Assembly: GCA_033807695.1 (NCBI GenBank)
Contig: CM066308.1
Coordinates: 124,001-188,000, forward strand
Origin: Daedaleopsis sinensis
Lineage: Eukaryota; Basidiomycota; Agaricomycetes; Polyporales; Polyporaceae
Direction of reading: 5' to 3'
DNA length: 64,000 nucleotides
Shown here: positions 45,371 through 55,798 of the stretch, one piece after another
Position numbering within the stretch: position 1 is the first letter of the stretch
Layout of the letters: every line of letters starts with the position of its first letter
The notes under the pieces: model-generated
What the model saw: only the letters and a program-made list of their open reading frames with translations
Told to the model about the DNA's origin: nothing
The model's database searches: none
Program-made: the position numbers and the translations under genes

Positions 45371-46500
45371 TGTCCGCTTTGTCCTTAGTGTTCGGATTGT
45401 TCAAGATCTCGAATGAATTAATGTTCGCTGTGTTTGAATTCATTGCCACTGTTCATATTGCTCAGCATGTCTAGCATCTGCTTTGTCCTTAGTGTTCAGA
45501 TTGTTCGAGATTGTGTTCGAACTCATCGCCAGTGTTCAGATTGCTCAGCATGCCTAGTGTCCGCTTTGTCCTTAGTGTTCAGATTGTTTGAGATCTTGAA
45601 TGAATTAATGTTCGCTGTGTTCGAACTCATCCCCAGTGTTCAGATTGTTCGAGATCTCGACCTTCTTGATGTTCGCTGTGTTTGAACTCATCGCCGCTCA
45701 GTGTGTCTAGCATCTGCTTTGTCCTTGGTGTTCAGATTGTTCAAGATCTCCAGCCAATCTCGAACTGCTTGATGTTCGCTGTGTTCGAACTCCTCCGAGC
45801 TGGTGTTCAGATTGCTTAGTGTGTCTAGCATCTGCTTTGTCCTTAGTGTGCGGATTGTTCGAGACTTAATGTTCGCTGTGTTTGAACTCATCGCCGGTGT
45901 TCAGATTGTTCAAGAACTCGACCTGCTTGATGTTCGCTGTGTTTGAACTCATCGCCTATGTTCAGATTGCTTAGTGTGTCTAGCGTCTGCTTTGTCCTTA
46001 GTGTTCGGATTGTTCGAGATCTCGAATGACTTAATGTTCGCTGTGTTTGAACTCATCGCCGCTCAGTGTGTCTAGCATCTGCTTTGTCCTTGGTGTTCAG
46101 ATTGTTCAAGATCTCCAGCCAATCTCGAACTGCTTGATGTTCGCTGTGTTCGAACTCCTCCGAGCTGGTGTTCAGATTGCTTAGTGTGTCTAGCATCTGC
46201 TTTGTCCTTAGTGTGCGGATTGTTCGAGACTTAATGTTCGCTGTGTTTGAACTCAGCGCCGGTGTTCAGATTGTTCAAGAACTCGACCTGCTTGATGTTC
46301 GCTGTGTTTGAACTCATCGCCTATGTTCAGATTGCTTAGTGTGTCTAGCATCCACTTGTCCTTGGTGTTCAGATTGCTCAGCATGTCTAGCATCTGCTTT
46401 GTCCTTAGTGTTTGGATTGTTCAAGAACTCCAGCCGCCCAATGTTCACTGCCCTCAAGATCCACCAATGTTCAGATTGTTCGAGATCTCTGCTTTTCGAA
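45366..46500. repeat. Satellite-like array with a 365-base higher-order duplication
   Basis: About 1.1 kb is built from repeated phrases such as 'tagcatctgctttgtcctta', 'gtgttcagattgttc', 'gagatctcgaa' and 'aatgttcgctgtgtttgaac', recurring at irregular 40-155 base spacings. Within it, 45691-45980 recurs almost without change at 46056-46345 (offset 365), so part of the array was recently duplicated as a block. Composition is AT-richer than the flanks. No coding is claimed. Confidence 0.9.
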
Positions 46501-46769
46501 TCATTAAGTTCAGATGTGCATTAAGTTCATCATGTTCATTATGTTTGAGACATCTACTTAATGTGCTCGACATAAACAATATGTCTGCACAGTTACACCT
46601 TTGATATATCATGATCACAGTTGAAATTTATATAGAATATCTCTCTCATATCTCATCCTAGTCTATATTTGTGTACAGCACAAGTTTCACATATGAAGAC
46701 ATCACAGTTATTGGTCTGAATTTTACTACTACTTCCAGTATATTCCGCCTCTTGTGTAATCATTTTCAT

Positions 46770-46945
46770 TATAAAGCTACAAGTACTACCACTAGTACTA
46801 CTACTATGCCACTACTACTACTTATCAGCATGTAACTACTACCACCAGTGCCACTACCGACAACTACTATTGCCTACTTCTCATAGTAGTGGCTCGCCTC
46901 TTGTAGTAGTAGTTAGTGGTAGATCAAGTAGTAGTAGTAGCACAG
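46770..46945. repeat. ACT-rich then AGT-rich triplet tract with hairpin potential
   Basis: From about 46780 to 46870 the plus strand is rich in act/tac triplets (actactactatgccactact). From about 46880 to 46945 it is rich in the complementary agt/tag triplets (tagtagtagttagtggtaga). The two arms could fold back on each other over an AT-rich loop. Confidence 0.75.
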
Positions 46946-47600
46946 AGGTAGATTTTCACAGCAGTTATATCAAGTTCACAGTGTGTTTACATTCAAAAGA
47001 TAATCACAATATCTCCACCATAGTACACTGGTCTTTAATGCAGTTACAGGGGAGACATCTTTCGAATTTTACTGCAATATAATCTCTTTGAAACTCTAGA
47101 ATACATTCTGGTCAAAGCATGATCTCATTTCAAGTTTATCCTCAATTTTCTGCCCATGTATACCGCTAGCATTTGGCAGAAAAACAGAGTTCACATCTGC
47201 CCTACAACCGCAATGTTTCTCCTAAATATCATTTTATACACATCAAGGATATATTGTGGAGACATTTCCAATGTAGCTGCTGTGTGTTTAATCGCATAAA
47301 TCATAGCTTCATTACCACTATAACTGGCAGTTACATGGGTACTTTGGACGGGAGATCCATGGCAGTCACACTCCAGTTATAGTACAAATTTTTCCGCAAT
47401 GAAATCACGGTTTTAAGGGGGGTTATAGTGGGATTTTAACTGCGATGTAAATACAATATAACTACTGGTTTCACAGCCCAATGCCCCCGGTGTGTGTTGT
47501 GTCGTGTGGGTTAGAGTAGGGTGGGGAGAAGGTAAAGGGCGTGAACTTAGTGAATGACAAGTCACCCCAACCCAACCCACTTTATACGTAGCTGATCCAC
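46946..47600. other. AT-rich gap, no supported gene
   Basis: This is the AT-richest part of the window. Short phrases recur loosely (gtgtgttta, gcagttaca, ggagaca near 46985-47060 and 47255-47345), suggesting an old degraded repeat. No open frame is convincing. Confidence 0.5.
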
Positions 47601-48900
47601 TGATGACGGCGACGACGACGGTGAGCATGCATCGTAACTCCTCAGAAGCTGCATAACTCACCATCGGCCACCTTGGGAATGGGGAGGGGCGCCGCCCTCG
47701 AACACAGTACTGCTTCCTTGCCAACGGTTGTCTTCCATGCCTCCAAGATACCAGCTTGAGTGTCCGCAGTGTGGAATGGAGAGCCCTCGCGAACAATTGT
47801 CCTCCACGCGCAGCTACGAGCCCGAGTCGGAAGAGGCAGCACATGCTGATGATATTGGGCAAGCACACATTTTGAACTGCACCATAGGAGCACGATCAAG
47901 CCCACGCCTTCGTTTGATTCTGTCTGTCCCGGTACTACATTACAGAAAGACAGTCAGCACCGTGACAAGCTCCAGAATTACCAGCACCTCGGAGACGGAT
48001 CTTTCGAGGGTTGGACACGTTGAGCGAATCGCCGCCTTGATGGCTCGACGGTTCCCCCCGAGCTTTCCGTGCACGTCCCATTGAGAATGATCGCGCACTT
48101 AACCATCCGCCCGCTCTCATCGTGCGCACGCTGCAGCACCTCATTCAGGAGCTGGAGAAGCGCATCTAATTTGCCTGCGGGTGGTCAACGTCGCTGTTAG
48201 CAGCGGGAGCGAGAGGAGGAACGCGGCGACGCACCGCCGCCGACGTGCAGGACGACGCTGTTAACAATCTCATGCGCCTCGAGGTCCTCCGGTAGGGTAA
48301 CCGCTGTCACACGTAAGTAAGCAAGCTCTGCGCACACACACACACGCACCCGGAGCACGATGCGCCACCAGACGTTTGTGCTCCGGCCCCGTGCATCAGG
48401 CAGACCGCGTTCTTCCAGTCCGTCCGCAGGTCGTTCGCCTCCTTCTGGTCCCGCACTAACGCGAGTCCCGTCCTCCGTGCTCCTTCGCGATTTTCCGTAC
48501 GACTGGAACCGTCTCTTAGAGCGTGCACAGGGTCGGCCGCGAGTCCTAGTAATGGAGAGCAGCGAGTCCTTGGGCCACGTGTGCGAGGACAATTCGTATA
48601 CGTTTGTCGCACAGCTAAACACACCCAGCTGCTCGTTCATGAGGGAGTGAGCGGTTACGAATGCATCATACGAGGGCGGGCGACGCACGTATGTCCCATG
48701 CTGTCTCATTCGCGGCCTCGGTCACTGCAGCAGGTAAGGCAGAGGGTCGCTAAAGTTCATGTCGTCAGTTACTACACGAACATCACAGAGAAGTGAACGG
48801 ACCTCCGGGCTGTCCTTAACGGCCGTCTGCTGGCGGGCCCGACGACCTCCAGTGCGATAGCTGAGGCTGCTCTGCCCCCATGCACCGAGTCGACAGCGCG
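47600..48900 (-). other. Unidentified coding-like scraps
   Basis: Minus-strand fragments look protein-derived but are not in one frame: LVRDQKEANDLRTDWKNAVC (about 48480-48400) and KLDALLQLLNEVLQRAHDES (about 48175-48110). Both are helical. They may be exons of one decayed gene, in keeping with other fragments in this window. I cannot name the source. Confidence 0.35.
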
Positions 48901-48984
48901 CCCCGTGCTGTATACTAGATCAACGCGTGAGTAAGTACTTTCTGCGCAAGTGACATGTGCATACCTGGACAGGATCTGTACCGC

Positions 48985-50441
48985 TCACCGTCTCCATGCC
49001 GGCCCATCCGCGCCATCACCGTATCCGCGCCCTCGCGCGTCACTGTCCCTGTCCCTATCCCAACCCCCGTCCCAGCCCCGTTCCCTCCGCGCGCGCTGCA
49101 CCTCCTCGACCTCCAGCCGGTTGAACACATCTCCATATGCGTACCGACCTCCGCCTCCGCCTCCACCGCCACTTGCGCCGTGGACGGTAGACGGTATCTC
49201 AGCTCCGTCCAGCTCGCGCTTCTTGCGCTGGACGAGTTCGAGCACCCGCTGGCGTTCAGTGCACTCGCGCGTGTGCCGTTCGGCGAATGCGGATCTGGCC
49301 GAGGCCGAGGGCAATGCGTCTGGCGCCGAAGGGCGGAAGGGCCGGGAAGAAGGGGCCTTGAATTCGGTGCGCGAGCGCGAGGAGAGCTGGGAGTTGATCG
49401 GGTCGTGCACGGACTTGCGTGCGAGGTCCCGGATCCTGGTGGGGCGACAGCCGTCAGTATGATCGTTACGGACAGTGGTACCATTCGGCGAGCATGTGCC
49501 CATCGGTACGCGCGCGCTGCTGTTCACTGTTCGAGAGAAGTCATGCGAAGCGATGGAGCGATGGCTCCCGCTGAGCGATTGAAGGACCGAGACGCACCTT
49601 TTGTCCTTGTCCGCCTCCCGGCCCCGCTCGAGGTGCCTGCTGCCGTCCTTGTACCATGGGTTCAGGTCCTTCGCATTCGGCGCGAGCGCGATCCCCATCT
49701 CGCTTTCCCTCTCGTCCTCCCTCTCGCCCGTACTACGCGCTCCGGGCGTCCGCACCTGACGGACGACAAGCATCGCCGCTGTTTGCTGCTGCACACCGTG
49801 CCACCGCGGAGAGAGAATCAGACCCCGCGACCGCGATCGAGGGCGGCGGAAGGAAGACGCACCCGCTCGAGATCCTCGAAGAAGTTGATGTGCCCCGTCG
49901 GGCTCATCAGCGTCGAGGGCCCCGCTCCGTCTCGGGCTTGCTCTGGTTCGCGATCGCGGGCGGCGATGGCGCGCTCGAGGTCCACACCGTCCCTCTCCTT
50001 CTCATTCCCGCGTCTGCTCTTCGGCACAGAGGCGGCGCGCAGCCCCACGCGTTGGCGCAGGAGGTCCATGCGGGCCTCAGAGTCCTGGAAGCGGGGTTGT
50101 GAGCAGAGTGATCCTCGTTTGTTCGCGGCCCCGAGAATGGAGGGATCCAGCCTGAGACCGGACATGGATGAAGAAACAAGGAGATACGAAGGCGGCATGG
50201 GCGAGTGAGTGAGTGAGTGAGTGGGTGGGATGGGTGACTTGACGCATAACATCCACGAAGACGAATACGAAAACGCAGCCTTGAAATCAGACGAGAAATA
50301 AGAACTCACCGCAAGCATCATCCGGCCCTCCTCGACCGCCTCACGCGCACGCGCCTCCTCCTCGTCCCGCCGCACGCGCTCGACGTTGTCCCGCCGGTAG
50401 GGGTGGTACGACTTGTGGTGTGCGATGTTCAGCTTCCCCAT
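48985..50441 (-). CDS. CIR_N-domain protein, LENG1-like, intact
   Basis: Four exons close in frame from the ATG at 50441 to the TGA at 48985-48987. The start MGKLNIAHHKSYHPYRRDNV is the classic N-terminus of the LENG1/CIR_N family, continuing VRRDEEEARAREAVEEGRMM. After a 215-base intron come DSEARMDLLRQRVGL and GHINFFEDLER. After the next come GIALAPNAKDLNPWYKDGSR and ADKDKR, then DLARKSVHDPINSQL, a long Arg/Glu region, a Gly run and YAYGDVFNRLEVEEV. Family members are nuclear, mostly disordered and linked to splicing or co-repressor complexes; the exact role is not established. The first intron contains a (gagt)n run and is unusually long for this window. Among the recognisable housekeeping genes here, this is one of few that are unbroken. 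Confidence 0.8.
50200..50226. repeat. (GAGT)n microsatellite in intron 1 of the CIR_N gene
   Basis: Five perfect gagt/gtga units at about 50204-50222, followed by gggtggg. It lies within the 215-base first intron. Confidence 0.8.
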
Positions 50442-50954
50442 CCTCCGTCCTCGTCCTGTCGGTCCCTGTGTCTGTCTCTGTGTCTGGACGAAACCGGCTG
50501 CGCGTTCGTGTCTTTATCCGCGTCCGTGTGCTCAGTGAGCCGTACTAGTCTTGTCTTCTTTCCACGCGCCGTCAGGCCAGAGTAAGCAGGTAGCGAGAGT
50601 GAGGAGAGTCAACAAAAATCAGAACGTCGTGGTCGCTCGGGAGCAACTCTCTCCCAATCCGGCCACTCCGCCCACACTAGCGCCCATGGCGAAACAGCAT
50701 AGGCGCCTAATGTTACAGTGCTCGGAGTGGGGCGACATCGCGATTCGCAGGCACTATATATGTAGCGTACACATGCAGCTAATCTTAAATTTATCGTCTT
50801 GTGTCGCGCGGCATAATCATTTATCTGATGTTGTCCGCGTCAGGGTCCGAGGAAGAGAAGAGAGACACTGGCACTCGGACTTGCACAGATCCATGAGACG
50901 GAGACAGAGACGGAAATACGCATGGAGAGGGTGACCCACCCAGAACCCGCCACC

Positions 50955-51535
50955 ACCTGCCTCGCGCGAGGACGACGGTTGATCTCCAGGCGCGGCATTA
51001 GTCCACCTATCTCCACGACATTTGGGACCTATCTCTCACTTCCGAGCACACAGGATCCTGTCAGCAGCCAATAGCCGGGCTGCCACGCACAGTGTTCACC
51101 GCCGCGAACTGTACGAGCCACGACCGACTCGTTTGCGGACATCGAGCCTGCCCAGTACCCAGTACCCGGTACAGCATCGAAGCTCCCGCCACAAACGCAC
51201 CTCTCCGTTGCCACCGTCGACGGCCCGACGGTCGACAGTGGCGACTCCACACACGGCAGAGCAGACGAAGAGCCTGTGGCAACAGAGGTCGATCAGCAAG
51301 TGCATCGAACTCGGGCGTACTCCTCACCGACGACAACGTGGACGTACCTGCCGCGCGTCGCTTGTCGCCGTCCCCACCCTTCGACTCCGCCACCCGCCGT
51401 CCGACCGCACGTCCAAATCTGCCGTTAGAAAACGGTTTGCTGACGGCGGACTTGGCCCGTAGTGTACTCATGCCCGTCGGAGGACAGCCTCTGAAGCTAA
51501 ACCACCGATAGAGAGGACACGAGCTCGAGGGTGCA
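50955..51535. repeat. Dispersed repeat, copy A (direct repeat of 62960-63580)
   Basis: Matching phrases occur in the same order and orientation as at 62960-63580: 'cagcacaca/cagcacact ... cctgtcaNcagccaatNNc', 'ttgccac', 'cgacggtc ... tggcgactcc', 'agagcNgaNgaNgagccNNtggcaacagagg', 'catgcccgtcg', 'acaNcctNtgaag'. Divergence is considerable, with small indels. Open frames inside are not considered real. Confidence 0.75.
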
Positions 51536-51539
51536 GGTC

Positions 51540-52910
51540 AGAAGATGCCGGGCGACGGTGACACCGCTCGCTTGGCCCCGTCCGGGACGACGGCGGACGC
51601 TTGATGGACCCGTCTGTATACGAGGGCAGCGACCGACCGAGCGTGGCAGAGAGCGCGAGTGTTGTCCAGCCCGAACGACTTTCCGTTCTTGGCTTATACG
51701 CTGCAAACGTGTCAGCGAATCCAAGGCCGGCCTGCGAGAGACGCACATACGTATCGCCCGGCTTCATCGCAGCCGGCCGGAGGAGGTTCTCCGTCTCTGT
51801 AGGCGGCGTTGGCATAACAAGCTCAGCGCAACGGAAGGGAGGTTGCGATTTGCGACCGCCAGTGGAGTAGCCGTTCACTGCTGCAGCGTCGCCTACAATG
51901 TGGGTATCAGTACATAGATCTTGACGTCGACGTCCCTACTCATACCTATGTCACTACAATTGAATCTCATGCCCTGGAAAAGAGCACGCATCGACGGTCA
52001 GAAGAAGCCAGAGATATGGCTCGTAAGGGGGAACGCGTACGGAAGACGACTTGAGGGAAATGTCTCCGAAATCGACGGTAGCGGGCTCTGCCAACCAAGA
52101 CGAGCGGGGGGCGTCCTTCGCGCCGCCGTCGTGAAAGAGTACGCCAGGTCAGAGTCAGACGTAGATTAGGAAGAAAGACCAGTGAGCGTGGCGGGAGATT
52201 GGGAGGGCTGGGGAGACTCACAGTTTTGAGAACTTGGAGGGCTACGGCGAGCCTTTCGCGACGGTGAGTCATGGCGTGCTGAGAGGATTGTGTGCCACAC
52301 TTGGCCACGCCCTGACTCACGGGAGACGACAGCGCGAGGTGGCGGTGGGGACTGACCCTTTCTTCGCAGCCCATTCTGTACAGAGGAGTAGCGAGATATG
52401 AGCGACAGCACACGTCTTAGTCTAGTGAATGCACTCACCAGTACCATGGACTACAACCTCGACGTTGGAGAGACCGGCAGCCTCCGTTTGAATGCGGTCG
52501 GCGAAGGCCTATTTGGAGAGTTATCAACTTGCAGACGTGCGACAGAGCTGACGTTTATGTCTTACCGCAGGGGCCATCATGTCTCGGGGTACGAGTCCCT
52601 AAGCTGCAATACATGTACGTCTATCATTGGCGCGAACGACGCAGTAGATCGCGCAGAGTACGTACCATGCGCGCGAGGTTCTGCGCCTCGTAATAGACGG
52701 AATTCGCTCTGTATCCGGGTTTGAAGCGAGTGGGGAGAGGCAGCCTCTCAGGGAGCGGGAGGGTGACGCGGGGGTGGAAGGCAGAGGTAGGTTTCGTCTT
52801 GAGGATAACGTAGCATAGCGCTCGGTGCGCACGGACGGCTACGAGACAGTGCACATCGTATACGTGCCTCAGAAAGGGTTTAACACTGAGCACACGTACC
52901 TGTAGCATGC
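51540..52910 (-). pseudogene. Broken M17 leucine aminopeptidase
   Basis: M17 leucyl aminopeptidases are cytosolic hexameric zinc peptidases. Minus-strand landmarks in family order: RANSVYYEAQNLARM before an intron; a damaged version of the TPANxMxP segment (VPRDMMAPA); AFADRIQTEAAGLSNVEVVV with HGT; EWAAKKG, after which the frame is lost; then KDAPPLVLVG followed in another frame by TVDFGDISLK (family: GVTFDSGGISLKP); TPPTETENLLRPAAMKPGDT (family: TPLTENMPGPxAxKPGD); and finally NGKSFGLDNT in yet another frame. The zinc-ligand region between GGISLKP and TENMP is largely gone. Several frame changes and small deletions rule out function. Confidence 0.75.
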
Positions 52911-52919
52911 GACTTTCGC

Positions 52920-55790
52920 GACGGGTCCGTGAGATTGTCCTCCTTCAAAGTCAACCTCCACACCCTCTTGATCCTTCTCCCGACGGCCTTCCGCACACCC
53001 TCCCTCACCCCGTCTCCCTTCCCTTCTTCAGCTCGAACGGAGGAGAGTGCGGTGATGTTATCGCCAAAGAGATGCGTGCTTTCTACTTCGCGCGCGTGGA
53101 CGCGCTGGCCGGTATCATTTGCCAGAGTTTTAGTGGCTCCTACGGGTGCTGCGGTCGCTGCTAAAGCAGTGGGATCGGTCGGAAGGGCGCATATGGAGGA
53201 CAGCCTGCTGAGCAGAGATGGAGAGCGGAGGAGAAAACGAGGAGCCTCCGCGCGAGAGTCGAGATGGCAGCAAGCGCCCGTAGCGGGATCGGAAGAGTCC
53301 GGTTGCTCTTTTTCTTCGTTCTACTCTGATGTAACCTCCTCCTCCAGCTCTGCGCGACTTCGCTAGGCCCCACTATCGAGTACTTACCAACTACTCTTGA
53401 AGATACACTATGGTGGATCTGACTCGACGTCTCAGGGACACACCTAGCAGAGGATGAGTCCGTCTCGCATCCCGAACTTGAGTGCTGCGGCGATCTAGAA
53501 GCTACGCGGGAGTATACAGTTTTCGAAGGTACGTCCACCCCTATGGACTGTGAAGTAGTCTGTTGCTGCCGTATGAGAAACACAGACCGCAAACCCTTGC
53601 GGTCTCCTTTGTGTTGGCATGAAAACTAGGCACGCTGAGCGTGATCAACTCGCTATCGCACTTCGCTCCAGTATGGTTTCAGTGCTGCTATATCTCGGAG
53701 ACTCACAGATGTACCACCTTTCTATCGTGACTTCATGATCTCATCAGTGACATAGCTCTGCGTGTCGACGACCGCCATGCAAGTCATCGCCACGTACATT
53801 GCAGGTAAGTTACTGCAGCAGAGGTAAGTGTTCCACGAACTCAGGTCGCCAGTGTTCAGATCCTGCAAGCTCAATGGTGAGTAAAACAAGTACTCACATG
53901 CATACTTACTACCCCGTCAGAGCCTTTCCCGACCCCATCCGACCTCCGCTCAGCCACAACCTGTCCTTTTAACTCGTTCACGCACCTACGCGTACGCGTG
54001 TCACGACTGCGTACGAGTAAAGTCGACGCTTGCCGCAATCCGGTCATCGGGATGCGCAGACTCATTGTTCCAAAGACCGTCATAAAAGGTGCGGACCATT
54101 CGTCGTGTACGCCTCTGCTAGTCAGGTACTAACAACTGATCGTTGGAACTCAGCTCACGCAGCGGTTAGCATGGTAGTCCATGACGGCGCACTGACAAGC
54201 CACCGGCGGCAGACTGCGGACTCGCCTAGGCACGATCTCGTCTCAGCTTCCTGCGTTCTCTCCACTATCTGCCCGGTGAAGCTAGACAGCAAGGACCGAC
54301 CAGGTGAGTACATCCACGGGCGTATATGATGCCTCAATAGAACTCGTCCCATCCGATCCACGAGCGGTGAACCCCCTGGTATTATCCCCCATACCGCATT
54401 CTCATTCGACTCCTTCTCTGCGCTCTGCCTTCCTCGACCGCCTATACGTGCGCCACCCTCCGGATCCACTTCCGCAGGCGCGCACCTCTGCATCCGCATC
54501 CGCCCCCGCACGATTCACGCGAAGATGTTATCTGCAGGACAGCGGTCGTAGTACGTCGCGACTCGCCTTCGCTCTTCTCCGCATGAAGATGTCGCTCAGA
54601 TGGTGCTATATATACGAGCATCAACCCATCCCCGAGCTGCACCGCTGGCGACGGACAGCACACGCCACCTAGTCGTGCCGGTAGATAGATGTAAGTTTAC
54701 CCTATCCTTACTGCGCTATCCAGATGCCCTGCTTGATCTACTATCGGCGATAACCAAACCAGTCCTGGGGCTCGTGGAGCGCACCATAGGTCCCCGACAT
54801 GACATGTCAGAATGGGCCGCGGCCGCACAATCTCTACGCTTGTAATCGTCTCAACGACTCGCGCACCGCAGCCCTGAGTCATCCCGCTATGTGGGTCTCT
54901 CCGCTTCATCTACGCAGCCGTAAAAACTAGCCCTCCGACCAAGGCCCTCCAGACTGCTCCTCGCTGTGGAGTGCGGTCGACCTCTCTTTGATCTCCTGCC
55001 TCGCACACGTCCCCGCTCTCGCGGTCATCGAGTCCAGATATACCCATCGAATCTCAACACCGATCACCTTCCTCGCCGTATTCTCGCTCATGAAAAAGCA
55101 CTCCTTCGACCGTCTGGGCCTCGCAAGTCCTCCATTTGAACCCGAATGACACGCTCCGCCACCTCGCGTCGCCGTGCGCTGTCAAAGTCTGTTCATCCTC
55201 CACATCCCCGCCGCGCAGATCGGCCGGATGAAGTGCTAGTCATTCGCTATCGTGGAGACCTGGCTACTGAGGAAGAGCTGAGCTGCCTACCCTCGCTGCT
55301 CTCCACTTGCCGCTGTCCACTCAAGGTGTAAGCATCTCCACCTTTGAGCGACCGACCGGTTCGAGTATCTGCAGTACCCAGGATGTGTATCCCGACGATA
55401 GCGCTTCGTTCCCTCAAGCCTCTACATTGAAGGGATCCTCTACCACTTTCTCAGCTTCGTCGATGATCAATCCAGCGAGACTTACTCGCTTTGATACGGC
55501 TCTCACAGGTACGTCATGATCGTTTCCGTGAGCATGCATAGGCTAGACCATTGTAAGACGCCGACTGATATCATTCGGGTAGTAGATGGACCGACTAGGT
55601 CATTCCACTACGCTAGTCTAGGACGCAGTTTCACCTCATGTTTTGGCATGCGGCGGGCTACCGCAGCTGAACAGTGCTGCGGTCGTACGATCGCTGAAAT
55701 ATGCACGCAGGCTGGCTTGCGATTGAGTTCGCTCGTAGTATATATACCACTTACAACAGGCTCTCGTTAGCTCACATCGACTTTCGACTC
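52920..55790. other. Gap with scraps of coding sequence, no supported gene
   Basis: Two plus-strand pieces look protein-derived. At about 54680-54845 the frame gives CKFTLSLLRYPDALLDLLSA and ends HDMSEWAAAAQSLRL. At about 54960-55149 it gives SAVDLSLISCLAHVPALAVI and ends LASPPFEPE. A third at 54340-54480 reads PSDPRAVNPLVLSPIPHSHS. They do not join in one frame in any way I can defend. Probably a decayed gene upstream of the dynamin gene. Confidence 0.35.
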
Positions 55791-55798
55791 TACACATC

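Noticed and set aside
45366..46500. CRISPR-like array of repeats and spacers
   Set aside because: Spacing is irregular, the repeats are imperfect and nested, and the organism is a fungus. Satellite DNA explains it better.
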